Source of the DNA: Ectocarpus siliculosus
Lineage: Eukaryota; Sar; Phaeophyceae; Ectocarpales; Ectocarpaceae
Direction: 5' to 3'
DNA length: 64,000 nt
Assembly: GCA_000310025.1 (NCBI GenBank)
Contig: FN648585.1
Location: 1 to 64,000, forward strand
Shown here: positions 1 through 10,561 of the stretch, one piece after another
How positions within the stretch are numbered: position 1 is the first letter of the stretch
Layout of the letters: each line of letters opens with the position of its first letter
Position numbers and translations under genes: made by a program
Notes under the pieces: generated by a model
Databases searched by the model: none
What the model saw: only the letters and a program-made list of their open reading frames with translations
What the model was told of the DNA's origin: nothing

Positions 1-714
1 TACCCCCGGGGTAAGTACACGCTCCGCCATTATTGTGAATTCCCCCCGTTTTTTTTCGGACGATCTTTCACGAGCATTTCACCATCACAACGCATCAGTG
101 CTGACGCACCCAGAGGACATACAGTGTTTGGACGGTACCCGTCATCCGTCGAACGCTTGCTCGCGTATTTTCTCCATTGCGGGAACACAGAGTGTGTGAA
201 TGAGAGTCTTTTTTTCTGTTCTCTCCAGGGGTAATCCACCCCCGGCGTATTCACGTGGAAAAATAACCCTTACCCACCTTTGTGTCTACCCTCGAGGGAG
301 CACAATTTAAGAGGCTAAGTTCATCCGATACGGCACCGTCGACTACGGTAACACAATTATTGTGGATCAATTTTCTGGCACATACGAAAACCCAAGACGG
401 CAGGATATATCGTTGGAATGGTCTACCACTTGACTGCCAATACACGGTAGCGAACGCACTCCTCTGGAGCCATCAACCCGGTGTAACAGAACTCAAAGTG
501 CGACCACGCAATGCTCCTGAAAACCTCACTTTTCGGCCTCAAACTTCGAGACATTCAATATGTGAGACATCCAAGGCCGAAAATAACACAAACCACTAGT
601 GGGCTGGCGTGGCATTTAAGCCACAAACAGCGCAATACACAGCGATGTATTCCATATTCGTTCCGTGCTTCAAGAACTATCGCAAGCTTCCCAGTATAGC
701 GCAAATATCCTCAC

Positions 715-1130
715 CTTGCACATCAAGCCCCGGGCAGCAGTGATCCTCCTAGACGCACCCTTGCCCTTGCCCTTGCCCTTGCCGTCACCCTTGTCGTACT
801 TCACATGGGCCCAGTCCAGTTCGCAAGTTCTACTCCGCCTCTCGCTCACGGCGTATCCCCACTCGCCTAGTTGGACGACTGGGTGCACGCCGATGTCTTT
901 TGCTTCCGCCACCATCCCCAACAACAACGTTTCTTCGACTTCCGACAAGAACGCTTTAGCTCGGGCTTGCGAGATACACGCGGTCAAACCGGCGTACGGA
1001 CATCCGTTGATGCCGTTGAAAAAGATAGGCGTCGCGTCCACCACCGTGTTCTTGTCAAGCGCCTCCAACGACGCAGCGGCGTGCTCGCAAATGGCCCCCG
1101 TAGCACTCTGAACGCCAGCGTTGGCCCCCG
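715..1130 (-). CDS. exon of an unrecognised protein-coding gene
   Basis: The minus strand is open here and reads like real protein, with a balanced composition: an Ala/Glu-rich helix-like start, a short segment containing VVDATPIFFNGINGCPY, then a run of alternating Lys-Gly just before the end. The Lys-Gly run comes from a 6-bp tandem repeat at about 757-783. The open frame continues past position 715, but AAG followed by GTGAGG at 715/714 is a good splice donor, and an acceptor-like CAG lies near 1130, so I treat it as an internal exon. No domain is recognised. It lies downstream of, and on the same strand as, the Gly-rich exon at 1960-3197 and could belong to the same gene. Function unknown; moderately sure it is coding. 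Confidence 0.4.
757..783. repeat. 6-bp tandem repeat (CCCTTG)n
   Basis: About four perfect copies of a hexamer lie inside the unknown exon and encode alternating Lys and Gly on the minus strand. The repeat keeps the reading frame, so length changes would be tolerated. Confidence 0.8.
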
Positions 1131-1959
1131 CTGTTTGGCTAACCGATCGCTGATAAAGAAGCATCCTGAGAGACGAACAAGGCGAGTAAACATGCGACGA
1201 CAATTCAGCAACAACGACAATTCTACAACACGTTGGACAAAAGGAAACCCATCTGAAAACAGCAATAATCGGACCGGCCAGTACTTCAAGGAGCTTCGAC
1301 CTGGTGCTTCGTGCACCATTTCGCATGACCCAACCAACAACAAATAACAGCAAGCGAGCACTGGGCACACCCTGCTTGACATGGCTAACCGGTCACACCC
1401 TGTATCTCATGGTTCGCTCACGTGTGGCACTCTAACCTAGAGCAGCTGCTCCGCGGTGAAGGCTTCGGGTTCGTCGCTGTTGGCGCAGGATTCCGTCGCA
1501 CCGTCGTCACTACCCAGTTTTGGTTCGCAGCGATGCATACCGACCGTGGTGTTTACGGCATTATCCGCTGCAGGCAAGCGTATCACGCTCACGGGTACAT
1601 GCCGCGGAGCTCCTCGTCCCCTACCGCCCCCTAATCCGGCGACCAAACCCGTACCCCTTGATACCCGGTTGGCTGGTGGCACCGCCCGTGTTTTCCTTGA
1701 GCAGCTGGTTAGATGGAACGGCGCAACGGTGACAATTGTAGGCAATGGGGAGGTCGGATTTACTTTCGAGACACATGTTGCGAGCGAGAGGCCTACATAG
1801 GTAACGTGTCCCGTGCCCGGGTTTGCGAGGGTTTCGGGGGTCGAACCCACAAGCTAAATCTTCATCTATAGGTCGCGGCGAAAACATGACGCAAGAAGGG
1901 AAGACCGACCTGCTCGAAAGAGGGAGACGGTATATGACAAAAGAAAGGAACAGGCTCAC

Positions 1960-3197
1960 CTTTTGCACTCGCACCACGTCTTGATGCTTTTGTGGCACTC
2001 GCAGCACTTCTGTTGGAGATCCTTGTTGAACCCGTGGTAGCAGCGCGCCCTGCACGCCCATCGCGGGCACCTATCCTCCAGACAGAGTCTCTTTTTCTGG
2101 TTTCCGTATAAAGGCAATGTACCACACGCGGAGCACCGGCGGTTTAGTGTGGTCCTTGTCCGCGCAGGTCTGCCAACTCCTCTGCCACCACTGGTATTAA
2201 GGGCACCAACTCTCGTTCCTGGTGAGGATTGCACACCGCCTCTCCCGCGGCCGCTCGCTGTTGCAGCGGGACCAGCCCCCCCTGCTTGGCTACCGCCCCG
2301 CCCAGGACGTTGGCCGCCGACGCTGGCACCACTACCTCTACCACCGCTCAGAGTTTGGCTATCGCCCCGCCCAGGACGATGAGCGCCGACACTGGCACCA
2401 CCACCTCTACCACCGCTCAGAGTGCGCGCAGGTCTGCCACCTCCTCTGCCGCCGTTGGCGTTAAGGGCACCAACTCCCGTTCCTGGTGAGGGTTGCACAC
2501 CGCCCCGCACAGGGACTCGACCGCCGACACCACCCCTCCCGCGGCCGCTCACTGCAGCAGCGGGACCAGCCCCCCCTGCTTGGCTACCACCCCACCCAAG
2601 AACGTGACCGCCGACGCTGACGCCGACACCACTGCCTCTACCACCGCTCAGAGCGCTCATAGCAGACCCACTTTCTTGGATACCACCCCCCACAGGACCT
2701 GGACCCCAAGCTGCGCAAGATAGCGTGTCCTGCTGCATGAGTCCCACACCGCTCGCTGTTGTTCTTGGAGCAGGCAGAGGAGGTGCTGATGCTTCACTGG
2801 GTCCTGGCTGCTGTAAACTGGCAGTGCTAGACGCAAGTTCTGCGCTACGGTGGTTGACCATCCCTCCTTGCATGAGTCCCACACCGCTCGCTGTTGTTCT
2901 TGGAGCAGACAGAGGAGTTGCTGATGCTTCACTGGATCCTGGCTGCTGTGCTACATTGGCAGTGCTAGACGCAAGTTCTGCGCTACGGTGGTTGACCATC
3001 CCTCCTTGCATGAGTCCCACACCGCTCGCTGTTGTTCTTGGAGCAGGCAGAGGAGTTGCTGATGCTTCACTGGATCCTGGCTGCTGTGCTACATTGGCAG
3101 TGCTAGACGCAAGTTCGGCGCTACGGTGGTTTCCATGCATCGGCGGCGTAGAGCACTCCGGTACTCCTGTGTGTTCGAGCGTAGAGCATGCTAACAC
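1960..3197 (-). CDS. repeat-rich, Gly/Arg-rich protein with Cys-rich C-terminus, unrecognised
   Basis: A 413-codon open frame on the minus strand. Residues about 20-150 are three tandem copies of a 45-46-residue unit (HRSAELASSTA...). Residues about 170-345 are rich in Gly, Arg, Ser and Val with many GRGRGG-type stretches, typical of a disordered or RNA-binding region. The last 60 residues hold about ten cysteines in CxxC and CxxxC spacings (RCSACG, CRARC, CCECHKSIKTWCEC), which look like zinc ligands. The frame closes at TGA 1956-1958, but AAAAG/GTGAGC at 1960/1959 is a good donor, and an acceptor at 1855-1854 could start another exon. The gene could be a domesticated or element-borne zinc-binding protein. 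No family is recognised; the coding call is supported by frame length and unit conservation. Confidence 0.55.
2736..3145 (-). repeat. three tandem coding repeats, periods 135 and 138 bp
   Basis: Units begin at 2736, 2871 and 3009, each starting with CATGAGTCCCACACCGCTCG on the plus strand. The second and third are nearly identical; the first lacks a codon and has a few substitutions. Periods are multiples of three, so the minus-strand frame is preserved. Confidence 0.9.
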
Positions 3198-3783
3198 AGA
3201 TACAGTCCCGTGTGCCGTCGGTCTTCAGGGGCGTCGGTGATTGGCTGGACTGCTAATACATTTCCATATTGTAGCCCATACGTTTGTAGTGCCAATTTTT
3301 TTTTGCTCGTGAAGACTGCTGGAGCAGGGGGGCTGTTTGGGGTGCTCGGCAGAGTATACTGTCTACGGGGCCTCCGGGGGGTACGCGGATGAAATGTGTT
3401 GATGGGCATGCTGCATGGCGATGGTGTTGCCTACCGCATGTCTCTCACTCTCTAATCAACCAAGGTCTTGAGTCAACCTTCTTTCTCTTTCGGCCTCTGA
3501 CGGGCTACCGCACCCAAACATTTGAGTACCGTTTTTATGGGCAAAAAAATCTTTATCGTTGGTTTTCTCAAATGCATCGCACGTGCGGCGGGAATCGTGG
3601 TCTACTGCTACCAAACGATTTGTGACAGATAAACCACAAATGCGTCATGGAAACTGAATGTAACGAGTTCGCAAAGGGCTCCCCACAACCCTTGATGCAC
3701 TGATGCTGTGCCCGCCAACATGTGGCGATAGCGCTCCGGGGGTGCGAGAAAAAATGTTCTCGGTGTCAAAAAGAGACCAAAAC

Positions 3784-4280
3784 GTGCGTCAGCGCTTCCC
3801 AACGGCAAAAAGTTGACCGCTTGAGAGGGCACGTGAGTACAAAACTATCCAGCTCTCGTCCTCTAGGCCATCGATTCATGTTTTGTCTTCTTGGGTGTCT
3901 TCTCCATGAACGACTCTCATCCGGTTGTGCGTGGGTTGGCAGTGGCCGCGCTCTGCCGGCAGGGAGGCACATCGTTGTGCGCGCAAAGTTGTGGACACAA
4001 ACGTTTTTTTCGGTCTATTTTTTCACTTGAATATAGAGGGCTTGTTCCTCCGTCCCAAAAAAGACTTTTTCAGCACATCGAAATCACAGCGACGCACCTC
4101 CCTTCCTGTTGAGTACGTCCACTGCTGAACCGCGAACACCCGGATGAGAGCCGTTGATGGAGAAGACACTCAAGAAAACAAAACATGAATCGATGGTCTA
4201 GAGGACGAGAGCTGGATAGTTTTGTACTCACCTCTCCTCTCAAGCAGCCGACTTTTTGCCGTTCGGAGACGCAAACCACG
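3784..4280. repeat. fold-back inverted repeat, arms about 195 bp
   Basis: The plus strand at 3784-3975 reappears as reverse complement at 4085-4280, with roughly 85% identity by eye and a spacer of about 110 bp. Shared landmarks are GTACAAAACTATCCAGCTCT and CATCGATTCATGTTTTGT. A transcript crossing it would form a long hairpin. No coding role seen. It could be a fold-back or MITE-like element, or an inverted duplication. Confidence 0.8.
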
Positions 4281-4299
4281 CTTTCTCCGTGCCCTCCAA

Positions 4300-5214
4300 A
4301 CCACCCCTATCTGTTTGTTTTTTTGTGCACGCTTGACGAGCTCCCGCCATGTATCAGCCGGCAAAACGTTGACACGGTGACGCTAGGGTTGTCCAGATCC
4401 CTCTATGAGCTTGCTACGTTGAGTGTGCGCTGCGCAGTGGTTGGTGTTTAGGCCGGAAGGGGCGGTCGGCTACTAATCTCGCCGCTCTTGGGAAACATTT
4501 TCGCGACCTGCCCCATTTCAAAATGTTTGAGAATATTTTGGCAAAGATATTCTCCCATAAACAGTGAAACAAAATCTTTATCCGCAAATGTTTGAAATAT
4601 AAACATTTTCGCAAAGATTTGGCGACCATAAACATGGGTCTAAGTGTTCTGAGGCTTGTGCGTGTTATCAGAGTACCCAAGACCGGCCGTAACGTACATA
4701 TACATGTTTGTAGGTCCTAGCACTTGCTTGGTCGGCCGGCTGCACGACTCTCCGTCTCTCTCTGACTCTCGCTGTGTGTGTGTCTCTTTCTCTCTCTCTC
4801 TCTCTTCCTCTCTCTCTTTCTCTGTCAATCGCTCTGTCTCTCTCTGCCCATGTGTCCCTCCCTCTCTCTCCCTCTCTTTCCCTCTGTCTCTCGCTCTGTC
4901 TCTCTCTAAACCGGCCAGTTTCGTAAGCGACGAGCACGCCACATCACTGCATGCCGCCGACACAGCAGCAGTTGTAAAATAAGTATATGCTCCACTGATC
5001 GCTGCTGAAGAATGCATACATTGTCATGCATACAGCAGCGCGTACATCGTTGTTCTTGACATAAAAGGCCATATTGACATATTTCTCGTCAAGCATGAGA
5101 TAGCGCGGCAGTGCGGTATGTAAGTTCCTTCCATTGTATTGATTTCGCTACCAATCTAGCAGAGTTCGGATCGACCCTTGTTGTTTTTCGCCTCTGTAGG
5201 GTGATTGTTGAAAG
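4300..5214. other. non-coding stretch with pyrimidine-rich tract
   Basis: No gene is supported. Positions 4753-4910 are an imperfect CT-rich microsatellite, which creates artificial Arg/Glu-rich or Ser/Leu-rich open frames on the two strands. Confidence 0.7.
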
Positions 5215-5218
5215 CAAG

Positions 5219-5236
5219 CCGACGAATATCGTCGGC
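5219..5236. repeat. short palindromic hairpin GACGAATATCGTC
   Basis: One of five related hairpins (others near 5839, 15978, 32249, 60844), each a CGACGA-spacer-TCGTCG palindrome. It is followed by CGTTGCTAGTCCCAAG, and near 60860 the related CGTTGATTGTCCCAAG follows the hairpin. This suggests a conserved element end. Confidence 0.55.
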
Positions 5237-5454
5237 GTTGCTAGTCCCAAGCTTTATATTTTTATTTTAGTCGCGTGTTGCGCGTGTGCTGACACCACGA
5301 ACGGGAAGGACCTTAATTAGCCGACACACTACGCAATAATGGTCGTGATGGACGCGGGTACGCAATAAAAAAACAACACATACATCCGATCCTCGGGAAT
5401 CACGAAATGCAACGTCTACATACACACGGTAGGCACTCTGTCTGTCCCTTTAAC

Positions 5455-5620
5455 ACGGTACGTACTGCTTTTGCCTACCACTCACTCTCGTCCTCTCGTC
5501 CGCATCAACAACAAACAATGCAACTTGCCGCACAACAAGAGCCATCCCTGCAGGAAAAGCTGTACAAACAAGCAAAAAGCAGCTCCTGCTGCGGTAAGCT
5601 GCTGCTGTATGTACCATTTT
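5455..5620 (+). repeat. dispersed repeat, copy 1 of 2
   Basis: Starts GTACGTACTGCTTTTGCCTA and carries CAGCTCCTGCTG further on. A direct-orientation relative lies at 8788-8930. No credible protein; the open frames are CAA/CAG-rich low-complexity readings. Confidence 0.7.
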
Positions 5621-5756
5621 TCAGCACGCACGAACAACAGATACAGCACAGGCGAAAGAGCTGAGTCTGCCTGTCTGTGTCTGCGTCGGCGTGAGTAGGG
5701 GTGGGTGTGAGGTATCGATAGAGTAACGACAGGATGTTTTTTTATGTTTATTCTTC

Positions 5757-5832
5757 TTAATATGACACAACGAATCCATCTCCATCATAGAAAAGAGTCT
5801 GAGACAGATTAGCAATGAATTCATTGTGTATG
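5757..5832 (-). repeat. dispersed repeat, ACTCTTTTCTATGATAGAGATGG family
   Basis: The reverse complement matches 37337-37400 and 50975-51058, with a diverged partial copy at 41752-41790. The core includes CAGACTCTTTTCTATGAT and ends TTCGTTGTGTCA-TTAAGAAAAA. The A-rich end suggests a short retroposon or an element terminus. Confidence 0.7.
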
Positions 5833-5838
5833 GCATCT

Positions 5839-5853
5839 CGACGAGTATCGTCG
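5839..5853. repeat. palindromic hairpin CGACGAGTATCGTCG
   Basis: Inverted copy of the hairpin that ends the 15.5 kb and 31.8 kb repeats; flanked by AACGCG/GTTGCC-like sequence as in those copies. Confidence 0.6.
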
Positions 5854-5909
5854 CGTTGCCTGTCTGAAGCTTTCGATTTTTGCAGCGGGTAACAATCAAG
5901 GTAGACACC

Positions 5910-7330
5910 AAGAAGATGCCCGATGAGCACACAGGAACCGGGGGACCCCAAAAAACAAAAGCATGAAAAACAAAAGAAAGAAAGAAGCGAGAACAAACGA
6001 GTCAGACGCGACAGGCTTCAGGGAGGAGGCAAAAGAGCGCATAGAAGAAAAGCACCGTCGCCGCTCGCTCCGGACCGCTGGAAACTCTCACATAGCACTA
6101 CATATGGAGCAAATATTAGGTAGGGCCCAAGTCCATTGCTTGGCATAACGCCCATCGCTTCACATGCAGCAGCCGGATGCACGGGTAGCCTCTTACTCAG
6201 CAAAAAGCGAAACGACTGCGGTTGGTTGACGTTCGATGTTGTTGGGACCCTACCGGCGAAAGGCGAGAGAGAGAGAAAGAGAGGTAGACAAAAATACGAG
6301 AGCGGAGAGAAGACAAGGCATTGACTCTCTCGAGAAGAGAAGGCATTGACTCTCTCGAGAAGAGAAGGCATTGACTCTGTCGAGAAGACACTCACTCTCG
6401 TCCCTCTGGCCCGCCGCAGGCTGTCAGACATGATGTCACGTTGTGTATCGAACGGCGATATCCGATGTCGGCTCAGCAACAGCAAACAAGCACAACAACA
6501 AACAAATATAGTCAGTCGCCGTGTGCGAGCTGTGGACTACTATCTTGTTGTAGGAAGTGAGAACTAAAAAGAGCACGACTACATAGCACCACGGACGAAC
6601 TATTATCGCAATACGCTTGCCGTCCGCCATAGATGCGCACCGCTGCACGAACGAGCTGTTGGTTATCATACCTCACTACGTAGTATCTAAGATTGTGCTG
6701 CCATCTAGCTTACCTATCGCTCAAATTACGACTACGCAGCAGACTCAAGGCAAGGAAGCAACACGCGTGCCGATGCATACCAACCATGCATGCAGCAAAA
6801 CAAAACAAGGCGGACCGTCTGTTGTTGTTTGTCTCTTCAACTGACTGTGCTGCCGACAACGACACTGGAAAAAAGTAGGAGACGCGCATCGCCTACGCGA
6901 GCAACGCGTGCAGCCCAAAAAAACAGAGACGATAACCTTACGACCTTTCTTTTCAGCACATTCCGAGCATATACTGCAGCAACCGCAAGTATGTGTACAG
7001 CAGCAGCCGCATGTTGTGTACAACAACGGTCACTCAGGAAGAAAATCACAACAACAAACAAACGCAAAAAAAAAAAGGTGGTGGCGCGCAGCACGCAGGA
7101 CCCTCTTTCGCTTTGAACCGGCCATTCCCATGGCGAAACAGACAAGGTACAGCAGTGAAGGCCGACTCTTGCCGGCCCCAGGAGGCGGAAGCTGCTACAA
7201 CTCGGGGACGGGTCATGATTTGCGATTGATTCCTCACCGAACGGATATCGAACGATGACACTACTGTTTCAACTAGCTTCAGAAAAGCTTCAAAATTAAT
7301 TGTGAAACTTGCATAGAGATGGCAAGTAAA
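5910..7330 (+). repeat. large dispersed non-coding module, copy M1
   Basis: About 1.4 kb matching the reverse complement of the modules at 13.0-15.5 and 24.0-28.3 kb. Shared landmarks include GCGACAGGCTTCAGGGAGG, GTTGGTTGACGTTCGATG, CACTCTCGTCCCT, CGCAATACGCTTGCCGTC and CCATGGCGAAACAGACAAGG. Open frames inside are short and differ between copies, so I see no protein. It could be a non-autonomous transposon or retroelement remnant. Confidence 0.75.
6311..6385 (+). repeat. 28-bp tandem repeat, three copies
   Basis: The unit GAGAAGAGAAGGCATTGACT plus CTCTC repeats three times with one or two mismatches. Other module copies have only one or two units, so the number varies within the family. Confidence 0.85.
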
Positions 7331-7343
7331 CACCCCGTTCCAA

Positions 7344-7549
7344 AGAATATCTGTCGTTGATTTTTATTGACTTGCGGACCTTTCGGGGCCAGTTTGTTTT
7401 AGCGTACCTCTTTAGGGTAAGTTAGCCTGTGACCACGGGAATCGACCGCGTCAAGTGTTGGATCAGTACGCACATATGAAGGTACTGGGTAGAGAGAGAT
7501 CTGAACGGTTTTTAATGCGAAGACAACAACAACAACAACAACAACAACA
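7344..7549 (+). mobile_element. 5'-truncated LINE 3' tail with (CAA)n end
   Basis: Closely matches the 3' end of the LINE at 46172-46380, beginning AGAATATCTGTCGTTGATTT and ending GAAGACAACAACAACAACAA. Only the last 200 bp are present, as expected of incomplete target-primed reverse transcription. Read in antisense, a 7-base loop with a CGGG/CCCG stem resembles a tRNA T-arm, but no full tRNA fold is seen. Confidence 0.8.
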
Positions 7550-7559
7550 TTTAAAACTG

Positions 7560-8660
7560 AACTAATGGGTGGTGGGCGGATGACCGGCGGACCCCAAAAA
7601 GCAAGCGGAAAAATAAAATATAGACTATGTTAAGAAAAAAAAGAAAAAGAAGAAGGGACGACAAAGACAAGTGAGCCAGACGCGACAGGCTTCAGGGAGG
7701 TGGCAAAAGAGAGCATACGAAAACCACCGTCGCCGCTCTGAACCGCTGGAAGCTGTCACATAGCACAGCATGCAGCAAACATTATAGGGGCCATGCCCCC
7801 GTTGCTTCAAGTAAAGAGGCTAGCGCCCATCGCCTCACATACAGCAGCCGGGTACGTACTACACAAATAGCCTCTTACTCAGCAAGAAGAAAAACGATTG
7901 CGGTTGACGTTCGATGTTGTTGGGACCCCAACGGCGATAATAGGCGAGAAGGAGAGACAGGTGCTACTACTACGTAGATCAACAGAAGAAAGCGTAGAGA
8001 AGGCATTAATTAACTCTCGAGACCCTAACCGAAGACACTCACTCTCGTCCCTGTGGCCCACCGCAGGCTGTAACGAACGACGACATCCGATGTGTGCTCA
8101 GCAACAACAAACGCAACAAACCAAATATAGTCGCCGTTTCCGAACTAACTGTGGAGACTCTCTTTCATCACTTGTGGTATGAAGTATGAAGTGACAACGA
8201 AATAGAAAATGATGACGAGAAGCACCACGGACGAACTATTTTCTCAATACGCTTGCCGTCGCGATAGACGCGCACCGTTCCACGAACGACCAGTTGTCAA
8301 ACCTCACTACGCAAATAAGATTGTTGTCCTGCCATCTACCCCTTATCGCTCAAATTACGACTACGCAGCACACTAAAGGTAAGTAAGGCAGCAACACGCT
8401 TGCGATGCTTTACCACCCATCCATGCATGTAAGAGAAGAAAAAAAAAAGGGTATGGCGGACCGTCTGTTGTCTGTATCTTCAACCGTGCTGCCGTTGCTT
8501 TTCTTCATGGATATCGGCACAGAGAAAAAATGAGGAATGCGCATCTCCTACGCGAGCACGGCGTGCAGCCCAAGCGACAGAGACGATAACCTTATGACCT
8601 TTGCAGCATCTTCCGAGCATAACAGCAGCCACCGCATGTGTACAACGGTCACTATAGAAC
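7560..8660 (+). repeat. large dispersed module, partial copy M2
   Basis: Same order of landmarks as M1 (GCGACAGGCTTCAGGGAGG near 7684, ACTCTCGTCCCTGTGGCCCA near 8040, CGTGCAGCCCAAGCGACAGA near 8562) but with deletions. It lies in the same orientation directly downstream of M1 and a LINE tail. No coding capacity seen. Confidence 0.7.
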
Positions 8661-8690
8661 TAAGGAAGAAAATCACAAAATCACTGGTTA

Positions 8691-8775
8691 TCGCCCCACA
8701 GCGAGCGATAGCTGCTCAAACGACTGTGAGAGGTCTTGAAATCGTCTCAGCTACCCAGAACTGCTGGTAGTTGCC
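8691..8775 (+). repeat. dispersed repeat, copy 1 of 3
   Basis: The segment around GAGAGGTCTTGAAATCGTCT is nearly identical to 9232-9316 and occurs reversed and more diverged at about 52690-52815. It ends CAGAACTGCTGGTAGTT. Confidence 0.8.
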
Positions 8776-8787
8776 GGAGATTTGCAG

Positions 8788-8930
8788 GTACGTACTGCTT
8801 TTGCCTACCACTCTCGTCCTCTCGTCCGCACATCAACAACAACAATAAATGCTAATTTTCGCACCACAAAAGAGCCATCCATGCAGAAAGTTGCAACAAC
8901 AGAACAAAAGCAGCTCCTGCTGTATGTACA
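8788..8930 (+). repeat. dispersed repeat, copy 2 of the 5.5 kb repeat
   Basis: Matches 5455-5620 from GTACGTACTGCTTTTGCCTA through AAAAGCAGCTCCTGCTG with several indels. Confidence 0.7.
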
Positions 8931-8975
8931 CAGAATGTCCAGCTGTGTGCTGAGGTCGGTCAGCATCTCGAGAGA

Positions 8976-9160
8976 AGCGTAGCCAGCAAGCAAGGCTTGG
9001 CGCGGGACACGAGAGAAGCAAGCAAGGCTTGGGGCGGGCGGCGAAAAAAAGAAGACGACTCTATATAAAAAGATCTGTAAAAAGAAGGGTTGGCGCGGGC
9101 GGCGAAAAAAATGAAGACGACTCTTATACAAAAAGATCTATAAAAAGAGGACCCTCAACG
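8976..9160 (+). repeat. minisatellite: 28-bp and about 63-bp tandem units
   Basis: AAGCAAGGCTTGG recurs at about 28-bp spacing, followed by two about 63-bp units, each GGCGAAAAAAA-GAAGACGACTC-TATA-AAAAGATCT. The open frames across it are low-complexity Lys/Arg readings. Confidence 0.8.
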
Positions 9161-9231
9161 ACAAGTCAACCAATCTGGTCGTTCCGATGTGACGATGTAA
9201 CGCAGATCTTCTTGTCGACGGAGAAACTGGT

Positions 9232-9316
9232 TATCGCCCCACAGCAAGCGATAGATGCTCAAACGACTGTGAGAGGTCTTGAAATCGTCTCAGCTACCCA
9301 GAACTGCTGGTAGTTC
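9232..9316 (+). repeat. dispersed repeat, copy 2 of 3
   Basis: Near-identical to 8691-8775, 540 bp upstream, in direct orientation; the pair brackets the minisatellite. It lies about 290 bp upstream of the Harbinger transposase reading frame. Confidence 0.8.
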
Positions 9317-9602
9317 TCGGAGGTTCGCAGTGTGGGCTGAGATCGGCCTTTTCGACCCGGTCGGGCAAGGGGTCCGCTATGCTACTGAAAACTCCACAGA
9401 CGGAAAAAAAAGACTTTTGATCGACTGAGACCCAAGCTAGAGCTTGGGAACTGCTGCTGTTGCTGCTCTTCTGTTGGGAAATTGGAGGGTTCGTGTTTTT
9501 AACGGCAGCGAAAGGTCACGAAGACTCCGCGCCCCTCGGTTGCAGAGTCATAATATTTTATGTGATATCTACTGTTAACCGAGTCATGCAAATAGGTTTC
9601 AT

Positions 9603-10561
9603 GTGCTGATACTCGCAATGCAACCTTCGTCGCATCTTCGTCATCACCCCACGTGCCACCGCCTGCAGAAGTTGTACGAGTTCCTGGATGCTGAGGGTCA
9701 GGCGGAGAATATGGTGTTCTACGACCAGCGAGAGGGAGGCGGGATAACAGCAGACGGGACAAGGGTTGAGCAGAGGCGAAAGATATTTCGGGGAGTGACC
9801 GGACTTTTTTTCACGTTGATGGTCCTGCGCACCGCAACGTCGATTGTGGTGGCATCGGCCCTGTTTATGCCCACGAGACTACCGGGGGGAGGGCGTTCAC
9901 GACGTGGTTAAACTTCCTTTGGCAGTGTCTTCCGCCTATGGTTCGGCTTCCTACTTTAGCAGAGGTGGACGAGTCCGTCCCGCAGAACTTTGTCGATCAT
10001 GGGTATGCAAAATGTGTTCTAGTTCTGGACGCCACTGAGATAGAAATGTGCAGGTCTTGGCAAACTGGCTGGAACTGGATCACATATTCCACGTACAAGG
10101 GCAGACAGACGGCTAAATTACTTGTCGCGGTCACCCTTGGGGGTGCGATTTGTTACATTGGGCCCGCGTATCCCGGTAGGATGACCGATGTTGAGGTTGT
10201 AAAGGCGTCTGGTCTTGTCGACGCCATGACGGATAATGGCCTTGATCACGAAGACCTCATGGTCATGGCGGACAAGGAGTTCAATTCGGTGTCGCCGTTG
10301 TTGATCGAGGAAGGTTTCCTGTACGTGGCGCCTCCTTACAAGCGGCAGAAGGAGAAGCAGTTCACTGAAGCCGACATGGAATCCAACTGGGAGGTAGCGA
10401 ATTTGCGCATTCATGTAGAGCGGGCAATCGGGGCCATGAAGAGGTGGAGTATCGTCGACAAGACATTCAACCATACGCAACTCGATCACTTGGAGATGTG
10501 CTTCCATGTGGTTTCAGCTCTAGTAAACATTATTCAGCAGCCGTTCAAGAGCGACAAGTAA
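9603..10561 (+). pseudogene. PIF/Harbinger (HARBI1-like) DDE transposase, frameshifted
   Basis: A DNA-cutting transposase of the DDE_Tnp_4 family. The frame from 9603 carries the N-terminal part, including ENMVFYDQREGGG and the LFFTLMVLRTATS helix that normally precedes a helix-turn-helix. Near 9865-9885 the homology jumps to the frame that contains TTWLNFLWQCLPP and then the open frame from ATG 9938. That frame holds the three catalytic residues: Asp in VLDATEIEM (10028), Asp in MADKEF (10271) and Glu in IHVERAIG (10418). The catalytic domain looks intact to TAA 10559-10561. The frameshift separates it from the DNA-binding region, so the copy is probably inactive unless the shift is a sequencing error. 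Autonomous Harbingers usually also encode a Myb-like protein, which I do not find. A possible non-autonomous partner is the MITE at 38123. Confidence 0.85.

Noticed and set aside
4640-5017. Arg/Glu-rich coiled-coil-like frames
   Set aside because: Direct translation of a CT/GA microsatellite; no sequence complexity outside it.
7344-7549. LINE tail read as a tRNA gene because of a T-arm-like hairpin
   Set aside because: Only one arm can be drawn; no A box and no acceptor stem.
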